Positions 48,533-57,139 of a stretch of 64,000 bases of DNA are shown in pieces. The DNA is from Bacteroides caecigallinarum (GTDB lineage: Bacteria > Bacteroidota > Bacteroidia > Bacteroidales > Bacteroidaceae). Location: positions 59,123-123,122 of the forward strand of contig NZ_JACJLQ010000003.1 in assembly GCF_016902295.1 (NCBI RefSeq), written 5' to 3'. The notes beneath the pieces were generated by a model. The model searched no databases. It worked only from the letters and a program-made list of their open reading frames with translations, and was not told the DNA's origin. The position numbers and the translations under genes were made by a program. How positions within the stretch are numbered: the first letter of the stretch is position 1; every line of letters begins with the position of its first letter.

Positions 48533-50263
48533 TTACAGTTTCCAACCTGAAATTTGTTCCTGAATATTCCATAGTTGGGCATACAACCCATCGGCCTGCA
48601 TCAATGTTTCATGCGTACCTTTTTCCCTTATCCGTCCGTTATCCAACACGATAATTTGGTCTGCGCCCTTAATAGTTTTAAGTCTGTGGGCAATGGCGAT
48701 GACAGTACGCCCTTTGATGAGTGTGTCTATGGCTTTCTGTACTTCCACTTCATTTTCGGGGTCAAGTGAGGCGGTCGCTTCGTCAAGCAGGATGATTTGT
48801 GCGTCTTTCAGCATGGCACGGGCTATGGATATGCGTTGCTTTTCTCCGCCCGAAAGGGTGCACCCGCCTTCGCCTACCAAGGTGTCATATCCTTTGGGCA
48901 ACCGCATGATGAAATCATGGCAACAGGCTTTTTTAGCTGCGGCTATAATTTCTTCTTCCGTCGCATCCGTTTTACCAAAGCGGATATTATTGCGTATGGT
49001 GTCCTGAAACAGATAGACATCCTGAAATACCATAGAGATGTGGCTCATCAGACTTTCTGGATTTATCTCATTCATCGGAACACCATTGAAAAAGATACAT
49101 CCTTTCTGTGGGTCGTAGAAACGGGCGCAAAGCTTCATCACCGTACTTTTCCCGCTTCCCGAAGGTCCGACAAGAGCCGTCAAGGAGTTTTTCGGGAGCG
49201 TAATGTTTATATCATGCAACACTTCCTTGTCTTGATAGGCAAACGATACGTGTTCAAACCGGATATCGCCCGCTGCCGGGGATTGCCGTTCTCCTTTCAT
49301 CTCCGGCTCGTTCATCAAGGAAAGGATGCGTCCACCGGCAATGGAAAAATAGCGGAACTCGGTAAAGTTTGTCAGTGCGGAAGTCAGCGGGTCGAACACA
49401 CGAGAACCGACTACAAGGAACAGCACGAATACAAGGATTGAAAGTTGCCCTCCCAACAGAAGGTAAGTTCCACATAGCACCATCATTGTCAGCCCGGCAC
49501 GTACTAAAGTGATGCTCAACAAGACGAATGGGCCTAACAAGGCCTCCTGACGGATGCAAGCACGGCGAAGTTCCGCAAAAGCATCGCGCAACCTGACAAA
49601 GCGGTCACCTATCAGATTGTACGCTTTCATTACACGAATACCCTGCAAGTATTCTTCCAACCGGTTCCCTGCATTGATTTTCGCTTGAATTTGCCTGCCG
49701 CTTAACTTCCGCTGTGCCTTTGTGCTTGCCCACAGGACGAGCAAGGCAAGCGGCAAGGCGGCAAACATACTGACCGCCATCCTCCAATCTATCCATACAA
49801 GCGAAACAAAAGCCAGTACGGGCATGACTATGGCACCCATAAGTTGGGGCAGGTGGTGCGAAATTCCGGTTTCTGCCATCATGAAGTCCGTAACAAGCAT
49901 AGACGACAAATCACCCGGATCACGTTTCGACAAAAAGCCCAACGATAGTTTCCGCAAGTGCTCCGCCAGCGACAAACGCCCGGAAGCACTCATTTCGTAT
50001 GCTCCTCTAAAATTGGCTCGGTAGGATGCCCGTTCTGCCAAAGCCATGACCAGCATATAAACAGCCATAATGCCGAATATCCACCACATGCGGGTCGTGT
50101 CAAGCGGCTGTCCGCTCCTGTCAAATGCACTGAAAATGATACGTATCGCTTCTATAGAAAGACAAAACGGTACTATATTCACTAAGTTGGCAAGCATGGT
50201 GTAACCCACCGGCTTGTAAAGTCTTTCCGTGTGACCTATTGTAATATTCTTTATTGCATTCAT
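48533..50263 (-). CDS. ABC transporter, fused permease/ATPase (IrtB/YbtQ-like half)
   Basis: 576 residues, with a six-helix exporter-type membrane domain (residues about 15-300) and an ATPase domain: GPSGSGKST (Walker A), LSGGEKQRISIARAML (signature), ILLDEATASLDPENE (Walker B/D-loop). All ATPase motifs are canonical. It is the last of four tightly spaced genes (methyltransferase - ABC - methyltransferase - ABC; gaps 7-10 bases) and surely pairs with the 50900-52702 protein as a heterodimer. The arrangement resembles IrtAB/YbtPQ siderophore importers, but the substrate is unproven. Confidence 0.85.
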   Translation of the reverse strand: MNAIKNITIGHTERLYKPVGYTMLANLVNIVPFCLSIEAIRIIFSAFDRSGQPLDTTRMWWIFGIMAVYMLVMALAERASYRANFRGAYEMSASGRLSLAEHLRKLSLGFLSKRDPGDLSSMLVTDFMMAETGISHHLPQLMGAIVMPVLAFVSLVWIDWRMAVSMFAALPLALLVLWASTKAQRKLSGRQIQAKINAGNRLEEYLQGIRVMKAYNLIGDRFVRLRDAFAELRRACIRQEALLGPFVLLSITLVRAGLTMMVLCGTYLLLGGQLSILVFVLFLVVGSRVFDPLTSALTNFTEFRYFSIAGGRILSLMNEPEMKGERQSPAAGDIRFEHVSFAYQDKEVLHDINITLPKNSLTALVGPSGSGKSTVMKLCARFYDPQKGCIFFNGVPMNEINPESLMSHISMVFQDVYLFQDTIRNNIRFGKTDATEEEIIAAAKKACCHDFIMRLPKGYDTLVGEGGCTLSGGEKQRISIARAMLKDAQIILLDEATASLDPENEVEVQKAIDTLIKGRTVIAIAHRLKTIKGADQIIVLDNGRIREKGTHETLMQADGLYAQLWNIQEQISGWKL

Positions 50264-50271
50264 ATCTTATT

Positions 50272-50892
50272 TTATTTATATGCTATAATATGTATTTCTT
50301 CCTTTTTACGGATTGTTCTGATGGATGAAAATCCGACTTCATGCAACCGTTCTTCCAATTCTGCCGGAGTATAGACAACCATACCGTCTATCCGTTCCGT
50401 CCACATTTTTCCAAGTTCGGGGTCGCTCGCTTCCAGACTAATAAGGAAACAACCTCCTTCTCGGAGAACACGCGCCACTTCAGACAACGCTATGTTTACA
50501 GGCGACCAGAAATAGACCGTTTCAAAAGCCGTGATAGCATTAAAGAATCCATCCTCATAAGGTAATGAACAAACATTCCCTTGTTGTATGAAACATCTTT
50601 TATTCAAGTCTTTTTCGTTGTACTTTTGGGCGAATGAAACACTTTCTTCTGACAGGTCTATGCCGTAGATATTTCCTTTCGGACATAAATTCAATAAACG
50701 TTTCAAATTCGCACCACCGCCACAGCCTATATCAAGAACATTCCAATTCGGCTGCCATTCCACTTGCTTCATGCCACGATTAGCTAAAGATGCATGAAAA
50801 CAATTCATTCCTCGCAAAATCATCCGTCCCCAAAATCCTTGCGGACAACTTGTGTTTTGCAAGACCTTGTTTAAGAAATTCTTCTTTCTCAT
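50272..50892 (-). CDS. Class I SAM-dependent methyltransferase
   Basis: The 206-residue cytoplasmic enzyme has motif I VLDIGCGGGANLKRL near residue 51, motif II IYGIDLSEESVSFAQ, and the later AITAFETVYFWSPV and VLREGGCFLISLE segments of the Methyltransf_11/UbiE type. The acceptor is not recognisable. It lies between the two ABC half-transporter genes (8- and 7-base gaps), so it likely acts on the molecule handled by the transporter. Confidence 0.85.
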   Translation of the reverse strand: MRKKNFLNKVLQNTSCPQGFWGRMILRGMNCFHASLANRGMKQVEWQPNWNVLDIGCGGGANLKRLLNLCPKGNIYGIDLSEESVSFAQKYNEKDLNKRCFIQQGNVCSLPYEDGFFNAITAFETVYFWSPVNIALSEVARVLREGGCFLISLEASDPELGKMWTERIDGMVVYTPAELEERLHEVGFSSIRTIRKKEEIHIIAYK

Positions 50893-50899
50893 ATTGCTT

Positions 50900-52702
50900 T
50901 TAGTTTTTGTTCAATGTCCAATGGTATGCGCTCGTATAGGCATCCCACATATTTTTATATACACCCTCCGTCACGGATAATTGTTCATGCCTTCCGCATT
51001 GCACAATGCTTCCTTCTTTCATGACGACAATCTGATGTGCGGAGATGATGGAAGAAAGGCGATGGGCAATCACAATGACCGTCTTGTCCTTTATCAGTGA
51101 CTGCAAAGCCATCTGCATTTTATGCTCGTTTTCAGGGTCAGCGAAGGCAGTGGCTTCGTCCAACACCAGTATCGGAGCATTCTTCAATATGGCACGAGCT
51201 ACACATATCCGTTGGGCTTCACCGCCGGACAGGAATACACCTTTATCGCCTATCCTTGTTTCGTAGCCTTGCGGCAAACGCTCTATGAAATCGTGGCATT
51301 GGGCAGCTTTCGCAGCGGCTATTACCTTTTCTTTTGTAGCATCTGGAGAACCTACGGCAATGTTCTCATATAATGTGTCGTAAAAAAGGAAAGTGTCTTG
51401 AAATACAAATGAAACCATGTCCATCAGTTTTGCCGTATCTATCTGACGAATGTCAATGCCTCCTATACAAATTTCCCCTTGCTCCACATCCCAGAACCGG
51501 GGTATTAGGTTGGCAACCGTTGATTTTCCGCTTCCTGAAGGACCGACAAGGGCGGTTATCTTTCCTTGTGGAGCTTTGAAGCTGACATCACGCAGGGCTT
51601 CCGTCCGTGTGCCCTGTTCCGTGTTTTCGTAAGAGAATGACACATGTCGGAATTCCACATCGTAGGCGGCAGGCACTTGCGGATGTTCCGGCTCCGGCAC
51701 AGATTTCTTTTCAAGTATGCGGTCGATACGGTTTACACCTTCATCGATGTCGCGCGTGTTGCCTCCCAAGAATGTCAGTTTATAAACGGGAGAAGCCATA
51801 CCCGGCCCCATGATAATGAAGAACAGCCATACTACCGCCAATGACAAGGATTGCGGACTGGCTTGCATCAGCAGGATGCCAACAGGAAGAATAAACGTCA
51901 CCATCGAATTGAGCAAGACGGTAAAGGCAATCATTCCGTTCTGGTAGGTGTCACAGCATTTCAAGGCGAATGTCTTGTACGCCTGAATCTCGGCATTGAA
52001 CTGACGGAACGAACGGACGCTCTGCCCGAAAATCTTGACTACGGGCATTCCCCGTACATACTGCACGGCAGATGCGCTCATCTTTTCCTGCGCATCGTAA
52101 TAGATGGACATGAACTCTCTTGCCCTTTTACCCATGAAGTTGGAGAATTGGAGGAAAAGGCTGAGCACCACGACCGCCAGGCAGACCACCGTCAGCCATA
52201 CATCCAATGAGAAAAAGATGACCAGCATGACCGCCACCGTAGCCACTACATTGACCAAATCCGGAATGGTATGGGCGATGAAGCCCTCTATTTTCTCGAT
52301 ATTCTGGTCCATTGTTTTCTTGATGGCTCCCGTAGAGGTATTGTTCAAATATCCCAAAGGCAGTTTGCCGATATGTTCAGACAGACGGACACGCAACCCA
52401 TACAAGATACGGAATGCAGCCACATGTGAGGACATCAGGGCGGCATAGAGCAATATCAATCCGCCAACAAGCCCTCCAAATGCAATCCATCCCCAACGCA
52501 TCATGTCCGTTCCGTCCAAAGCGGAAAGATTGGAGCCATTCGACAGCAACTCTTTCAAAATTTCATAAACTGCCCAATAAGGCACAAGCATACACACCGC
52601 GCTGCCAGCCGACAGCAGACCTGCTAATATAAGTAGACCTTTCCTTTGTCCCGCTATCTCGAACAGACGGGACAAGCCTTCTTTCTTTTTTGATTTCTCC
52701 AT
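50900..52702 (-). CDS. ABC transporter, fused permease/ATPase (IrtA/YbtP-like half)
   Basis: 600 residues from the ATG at 52702 (MEKSKKKEGLSRLFEIAG). A longer in-frame start at 52792 would overlap the preceding gene by 80 bases and is rejected. Six membrane segments are followed by an ATPase domain with GPSGSGKST, LSGGEAQRICVARAIL and VLDEATAFADPENE. The ATAFADPE D-loop is characteristic of the IrtAB/YbtPQ group, which imports ferric siderophores despite an exporter fold. It partners with the 48533-50263 protein. Confidence 0.85.
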   Translation of the reverse strand: MEKSKKKEGLSRLFEIAGQRKGLLILAGLLSAGSAVCMLVPYWAVYEILKELLSNGSNLSALDGTDMMRWGWIAFGGLVGGLILLYAALMSSHVAAFRILYGLRVRLSEHIGKLPLGYLNNTSTGAIKKTMDQNIEKIEGFIAHTIPDLVNVVATVAVMLVIFFSLDVWLTVVCLAVVVLSLFLQFSNFMGKRAREFMSIYYDAQEKMSASAVQYVRGMPVVKIFGQSVRSFRQFNAEIQAYKTFALKCCDTYQNGMIAFTVLLNSMVTFILPVGILLMQASPQSLSLAVVWLFFIIMGPGMASPVYKLTFLGGNTRDIDEGVNRIDRILEKKSVPEPEHPQVPAAYDVEFRHVSFSYENTEQGTRTEALRDVSFKAPQGKITALVGPSGSGKSTVANLIPRFWDVEQGEICIGGIDIRQIDTAKLMDMVSFVFQDTFLFYDTLYENIAVGSPDATKEKVIAAAKAAQCHDFIERLPQGYETRIGDKGVFLSGGEAQRICVARAILKNAPILVLDEATAFADPENEHKMQMALQSLIKDKTVIVIAHRLSSIISAHQIVVMKEGSIVQCGRHEQLSVTEGVYKNMWDAYTSAYHWTLNKN

Positions 52703-52712
52703 TGTTATTACG

Positions 52713-53534
52713 CTATTTTGAAATGATTTTATATCCGAGCAATGAACTGAATTTGTAGCAAAGCCAAGGGATGCGCCCCAATATCTGCCCAAAGAAGAAT
52801 CCCCAGCGTGAACGGAAGAACTTCATATAGTTAGCCTGTTCAATGAGCTTTAAAGACGGTTCCCATTGTTCCACCACATACCCGTTGCTTATGCCGGAAC
52901 GGATTTGAGCCTCGTGTTTGCGGAGCGAATCGGGCTTCACACCATGTCGGCTCATTATCGTGCCGCACACGTCAAACCACAATTCACCTCCCCCGAAACG
53001 GCTTGCCACGTGATGCAGGAAGGATTTTACTTGCTTCTCGTAGAAGTACATCAGTACCCCCTCCACGATGAAGATAAATTCTGCTTCGGGGTGCTTCCGG
53101 CGCAGGTCATCCATCCAGTCGGTCTCCAACAAAGACGCTTCAATATAGACATTGTCCGGCTGTTCGGGTATCAATTCCCGGCGTAGAGCAATGACCTCAG
53201 GCAAATCCAAATCATAAAAGACTGCTTTCTGACTTCCGATACGCTGGAAACGGGTATCCAGTCCACATCCCACATTGACCACGACCGGATGCGAATGTGC
53301 TTTAATAAATCGGCGCACAGCGCAGTCAAAATACCATCCACGCACCACACATCCCACTTCGCTCAACTTTGCCCCGTCGAACTGGGAATAATCGTATTCC
53401 AAACTGTCCGCCAGCCATTCCGCAGCCTTGTCATATAGAATGGGATTATTCCGGCGACTTTCTTTGGCTCTCATGTATAGCGGAATAAGCAATGTTTCCG
53501 CTACAATACTCTTAAACTCGTATTTCTGTCTCAT
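52713..53534 (-). CDS. SAM-dependent methyltransferase, LCMT/O-methyltransferase type
   Basis: The 273-residue enzyme resembles the leucine carboxyl methyltransferase/PKS O-methyltransferase group: RGWYFDCAVRRFI, VVNVGCGLDTRFQRI (SAM site near residue 90), VFYDLDLPEVIALRREL and FIVEGVLMYF. The target is unknown; such enzymes often methylate carboxyl or hydroxyl groups of small molecules. It is the first gene of the ABC operon, 10 bases before the larger ABC gene. A terminator-like hairpin separates it from tetR. Confidence 0.8.
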   Translation of the reverse strand: MRQKYEFKSIVAETLLIPLYMRAKESRRNNPILYDKAAEWLADSLEYDYSQFDGAKLSEVGCVVRGWYFDCAVRRFIKAHSHPVVVNVGCGLDTRFQRIGSQKAVFYDLDLPEVIALRRELIPEQPDNVYIEASLLETDWMDDLRRKHPEAEFIFIVEGVLMYFYEKQVKSFLHHVASRFGGGELWFDVCGTIMSRHGVKPDSLRKHEAQIRSGISNGYVVEQWEPSLKLIEQANYMKFFRSRWGFFFGQILGRIPWLCYKFSSLLGYKIISK

Positions 53535-53582
53535 ATTTTTGGAGTGTTTAATAGTGAACGATATTCAGAATTGTTCATAAAA

Positions 53583-53614
53583 AAAGGAGGAAACCTCCGT
53601 GAAGATTTCCTCCT
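53583..53614 (-). terminator. Terminator/attenuator between tetR and the methyltransferase-ABC operon
   Basis: AAGGAGGAAA (53583-53592) pairs perfectly with TTTCCTCCTT (53605-53614), and seven T follow on the minus strand. It lies 48 bases after the tetR stop and 48 bases before the methyltransferase ATG. No promoter was seen between hairpin and ATG, so read-through control is possible. Confidence 0.7.
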
Positions 53615-53664
53615 TACCAACCGTTCTGATGCGGTTGAATGTTCGTATGTACGTTGTCTGTATC

Positions 53665-54276
53665 TCATATCTTGATAATAGCCCTCCAACCTTGGATTTC
53701 AAACAGGATATAATCGTGCAAAATAGCCTCCATCTCTTGCCGGGGTACGGAATGCATCAATAGCTCCTCGAACATCGTGAACATCCATACCGTATGCAAA
53801 TGAATGATAAAATCGGACACAGCCGTATTGATTTCGGGATGTTTCCGCTGCATGGACGCGAACCACGCCTTAACCAATTCCGTGGAACGGTCGGTATAAT
53901 TCTCACGGAAGCGTTCCAATGAAGAACCTTGCGCACGGAACAACAGTATTTCCATTAGCGAACGGTGTTTGTCTATAAGCGAAACATATTCGTCAATGCA
54001 GGATTTCAGGTATTTTTCCGACCGCATCATCATAATATCTTCGCCCCGTATGCCGTGGTGTTCTTGCAGCATGGCTTCCAAAGCGCACAAAACAGGACGG
54101 ACCACTTCACGGAATAATTCATCTTTGCTTGTGAAGTAGTTATAGATATTCCCAACACCAACACTCGACAATTCCGCTATTTCGCGCATGGAAGTCTTGG
54201 AATAGCCTTTCTTCTCGAATTGCTGTCTGGCAATCGTCAATATCCGACCCCTTATGTCCTCTTTCAGCACTTGCAT
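53665..54276 (-). CDS. TetR/AcrR family transcriptional regulator
   Basis: 203 residues with an N-terminal TetR HTH: LTIARQQFEKKGYSKTSMREIAE, then VGVGNIYNYFTSKDELF (recognition helix near residues 35-50). The C-terminal domain is helical, the ligand-binding/dimer domain. It is the first gene upstream of the methyltransferase-ABC operon, on the same strand. Its promoter (54310-54340) overlaps a palindrome AATACCTA-N4-TAGGTATT, a probable self-operator. The ligand may be the transported compound. Confidence 0.88.
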   Translation of the reverse strand: MQVLKEDIRGRILTIARQQFEKKGYSKTSMREIAELSSVGVGNIYNYFTSKDELFREVVRPVLCALEAMLQEHHGIRGEDIMMMRSEKYLKSCIDEYVSLIDKHRSLMEILLFRAQGSSLERFRENYTDRSTELVKAWFASMQRKHPEINTAVSDFIIHLHTVWMFTMFEELLMHSVPRQEMEAILHDYILFEIQGWRAIIKI

Positions 54277-54309
54277 TTATAACGAACAATGTCTGATTTT
54301 AATTTTTTG

Positions 54310-54340
54310 CAAAGGTATAAGGCTTGAAATTGTCGTGCAA
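54310..54340 (-). promoter_or_regulatory. Promoter of tetR
   Basis: Minus-strand TACCTTTG (54310-54317), a 20-base spacer, TTG (54338-54340). Confidence 0.7.
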
Positions 54341-54358
54341 TACCTATTTTTAGGTATT
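54339..54358. promoter_or_regulatory. Putative TetR operator
   Basis: Perfect inverted repeat AATACCTA (54339-54346), 4-base spacer, TAGGTATT (54351-54358), overlapping the -33 element of the tetR promoter. Length and symmetry suit a TetR dimer. Confidence 0.6.
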
Positions 54359-54545
54359 TTGCGTCTTCCAAAACATGGGGAGCAAACCGTTTCGGTATGC
54401 CCGAAATACAAACCTGCTCCCATAAAAACTTTGCCCCAATGGATACTCCTGTTTCTTTAAGTCAATCGTATTCCATAAAATAAAGTCATACTTCATTCTA
54501 CATCAAGCTCAGGTTTATTAGCAGGCTTATTTGAACCTGATGAAC

Positions 54546-54695
54546 GCCACAGGCTACCACACCGATGCCAAATGCTGCCACGCAGGTGCGAAGCGGTTGG
54601 ATTGTGCCGGACTTCGCTTTCCTTTGCATCACGGACGCTTGGAACAGCCGTCACGGGGTCGGCGGATAACGCCACTCCCTGCCACAAGCTGCCAC
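54546..54695 (+). repeat. Three 15-bp iteron-like repeats before the excisionase genes
   Basis: GCCACAGGCTACCAC (54546-54560), GCCAAATGCTGCCAC (54567-54581) and GCCACAAGCTGCCAC (54681-54695). GATTGTGCC also occurs twice (54600-54608 and 54696-54704). The rest of 54359-54780 has no gene. Confidence 0.6.
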
Positions 54696-54780
54696 GATTG
54701 TGCCAACCCATCGTTTGATGCGTAATGCTCATTTACTTTGCGTCCAAAATCGAGTATCAACATTAAAAACAGTATCGACA

Positions 54781-55077
54781 ATGGAAGTATTGATTTTTCA
54801 GAAAGAGGCGTTTGAGGAAATGGCGGCGAAGTTCAGCCGTTTCTCAGACCGTGTGAACGAACTTCTTGCCAAACAAGGCGGCAAGTCATTAAACCGCTGG
54901 ATGGACAACCAAGAGGTCTGCCAACAGTTGAACATCAGTCCGCGCACCTTACAGACGCTGCGTGATAACGGCACGCTGGCCTATTCGCATATAAACCACA
55001 AGGTGTTTTACCGATCGGAGGATGTGTTGCGCATCGTCAAGCCCGTTAAAGGTAAGCTGGCAGACAAAGCCGTTTGA
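54781..55077 (+). CDS. Helix-turn-helix excisionase-like protein 1
   Basis: 98 residues from the ATG at 54781; the longer in-frame start at 54700 runs through the promoter-like TTACTTTG at 54733-54740 and is rejected. Order: an N-terminal helix (FEEMAAKFSRFSDRVNELLAKQ), then a MerR/excisionase winged helix, WMDNQEVCQQLNISPRTLQTLRDNG, LAYSHINHKVFYRSEDVLRIV. Such small proteins direct excision by Bacteroides tyrosine recombinases. It is 30 bases before a paralogue and convergent with the recombinase operon. Confidence 0.8.
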   Translation: MEVLIFQKEAFEEMAAKFSRFSDRVNELLAKQGGKSLNRWMDNQEVCQQLNISPRTLQTLRDNGTLAYSHINHKVFYRSEDVLRIVKPVKGKLADKAV

Positions 55078-55107
55078 TTATTATGTACCACTAAATCCAA
55101 CGTAACA

Positions 55108-55401
55108 ATGAGTGAAATGATTACCAAGAACCATGCGCTTGTCGCCGAGTTCGGCGACAGCCTTGACCGTCTGCTGGACGGCATCGAGAACTTCATGGCA
55201 AACAGTCGTCCGACATTGGGCGGTGAACGTTTCCTGACGGACAGGGAGGTGTCGGCGCGGCTGAAAGTGAGCCGACGCACCTTGCAGGACTACCGCAACA
55301 ACGGCATAATCGCCTATTACCAGTTGGGCGGCAAGATTCTATACAAGGAATCGGACATCGAAAGTATGCTTGCCGCCAATTACCGGGAAGCGTTCAGATA
55401 G
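55108..55401 (+). CDS. Helix-turn-helix excisionase-like protein 2
   Basis: The 97-residue protein is a paralogue of the preceding gene: an N-terminal helix (FGDSLDRLLDGIENFM) and a winged helix FLTDREVSARLKVSRRTLQDYRNNG, IAYYQLGGKILYKESDIESML. Two tandem copies of this family beside recombinases are usual in Bacteroides elements and suggest control of E2 excision. Confidence 0.8.
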   Translation: MSEMITKNHALVAEFGDSLDRLLDGIENFMANSRPTLGGERFLTDREVSARLKVSRRTLQDYRNNGIIAYYQLGGKILYKESDIESMLAANYREAFR

Positions 55402-55479
55402 TCTGACGGAAATCCCCTGTAAAACGGTGTTACCCTCAAACGGCGTAAGAGATAGCCTTATACGCCGTCTGAGGTCTGC

Positions 55480-55860
55480 TCAATTTCCCGCTCTCTTTCC
55501 ACGCGACGGGGAGAGCGAAAAGAAAAGGTTGACGGGCTGTCTGTTTATCATGGTCAGCCTGCCCATGATAAACCGTCTGAAAGCCATGCTCTCCCGACCT
55601 CTTAACTTGAAGGAAACGGCTATCACCATTTCAAGGCTGTAAACATCGTAGTTTATCCCGTTGTCCTGTTTGATGTACCGCTTCGTTTCGCTTTCCAACA
55701 ATTCCATGTTTTTGTAGATAGTGTGTATAGTCTTGCGGATGTCGCAGCCGAACACATTGAACGCATCGGACATTTCCTGTTGTGTCATCCAAACGGGAGC
55801 GGTCGGCATCGTGACCGCCCCGTTTTCTGTGATTGTGATTATTCCCCGTTCCATTGTCAT
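55480..55860 (-). CDS. RhuM-like N-terminal domain protein
   Basis: 126 residues. WMTQQEMSDAFNVF, IHTIYKNMELLES and YDVYSLEMVIAVSFKLRGRESMAFRRFIMGRL resemble the DNA-binding N-terminal half of RhuM-family proteins; the catalytic-looking C-terminal half of long RhuM proteins is absent. An alternative start at residue 3 gives MERGIITITE. It follows the second recombinase by 8 bases, so it is part of the integration module. Confidence 0.65.
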   Translation of the reverse strand: MTMERGIITITENGAVTMPTAPVWMTQQEMSDAFNVFGCDIRKTIHTIYKNMELLESETKRYIKQDNGINYDVYSLEMVIAVSFKLRGRESMAFRRFIMGRLTMINRQPVNLFFSLSPSRGKRAGN

Positions 55861-55868
55861 GCCTCATA

Positions 55869-57119
55869 TTATTTATTATCAATGTTTGTTTCTTTTGGCA
55901 GTTCTGGTCTTTTGTACCATTTGCCCGTTCCGTACATCATTCTGACCGCCATCAGGTTGTCCATGTCCTTTGAAATCTTCTTGTCAGTAACCTCCGCGTA
56001 CCGCTGGGTAGTCCTTATACCTGAGTGACCCATCATCTTGGCAATGCTCTCGATGGGTATGCCCTCCGAAATCAAGAAAGTTCCGAACGAATGGCGGCTT
56101 TGATGGTAGGACAAGTTTTCTTTCCGTCCTATCGCCACGCCCAGCTCGTGTATCTCGAACCACATCTCGTCACGGCTTGGAAGCGGAAACACGGGCTTCG
56201 TGTCGTCGGTCGTGTTGTAGAGGTCGAGTATCTGCTCCGCTATCGGGTGCAGGGGGATGAACGCCTCCACGTTGGTCTTCTTGCGGTTGATGCGGATGTA
56301 ACGCCTGCCGTCCGCCGTCGTGCCGATATGGTGCGGATGGAGCAGCATGATGTCCACATACGCCAATCCCGTAAACGTTGAAAACAAAAATGCCCTGCGC
56401 CCAAGTTCCTGCAACGGGTCGAGCATGGGTGTTTCAAGGATGGCTTTCAGTTCCGCACGGCTGATGTGCCTGTGCCTCGGCGCGGGCTTCTTCTCGTATT
56501 CCATGTCCTCCAACGGGCTGGCACGGAGTATCTCGTAGTCCACGGCGAGGTACACCAGCTTGCTCAGCCAGCACAGGCACTTGTTGATTTGCTGTGCGCT
56601 GAAATTCTTGTTGCGCTTCATGAAAGCCTTGTAGGAACTGCCGAACTCCTCCGTAATGTCGCTGAACTCGATGTCCTCCTTGCCCAACGATGTGAGATAG
56701 TCTTTCAGGTATTTCTGGTAATATCCCGAATGGCGGTAGGTGGACGTGGAGTTTATTTCCTTTGAACGGGCAAGCAGCCGTTCACGCTCCCTTTCGCCCA
56801 TCTGCAGCAGCTTGGTGGGTATGACGGCTTTCCTTGCCAGCGCATTTTTGAGCAGTTCGGCACTCACCACGTTCTGTTTCTTTAACGAATCCTCATAAGC
56901 AAGTTCAACGGACTTCTTGAACTCCTGCAAGCGGTTGCTCTCGCGGACGGTGCGAATGGTTCCCTTGCTGCTGTTCCAGTCCTCCGGTCTGCAATAGATG
57001 CCCGTCGCCATCGTGGAACTCTTGCCGTCTATTGTGATGCGGCAGAGGACGGCGGTCGTGCCGTCAGCCTTTACCTTGTTACGGTTGATGTACGGTAATA
57101 TGGAAAATGTACTGCGCAT
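55869..57119 (-). CDS. Tyrosine recombinase (IntDOT-like, no first Arg), distal gene
   Basis: 416 residues. An N-terminal arm-binding domain (NRNKVKADGTTAVLCRITIDGK) precedes a SAM-like core domain and the catalytic domain: STFTGLAYVDIMLL at the position where most members have Arg, YHQSRHSFGTFL (HxxR), MMGHSGIRTTQRYAEV (His and Tyr). Lack of the first Arg is known for IntDOT. It is 20 bases after the other recombinase and probably works with it. Confidence 0.87.
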   Translation of the reverse strand: MRSTFSILPYINRNKVKADGTTAVLCRITIDGKSSTMATGIYCRPEDWNSSKGTIRTVRESNRLQEFKKSVELAYEDSLKKQNVVSAELLKNALARKAVIPTKLLQMGERERERLLARSKEINSTSTYRHSGYYQKYLKDYLTSLGKEDIEFSDITEEFGSSYKAFMKRNKNFSAQQINKCLCWLSKLVYLAVDYEILRASPLEDMEYEKKPAPRHRHISRAELKAILETPMLDPLQELGRRAFLFSTFTGLAYVDIMLLHPHHIGTTADGRRYIRINRKKTNVEAFIPLHPIAEQILDLYNTTDDTKPVFPLPSRDEMWFEIHELGVAIGRKENLSYHQSRHSFGTFLISEGIPIESIAKMMGHSGIRTTQRYAEVTDKKISKDMDNLMAVRMMYGTGKWYKRPELPKETNIDNK

Positions 57120-57139
57120 GGTTGTAATGTTTTTATTAG

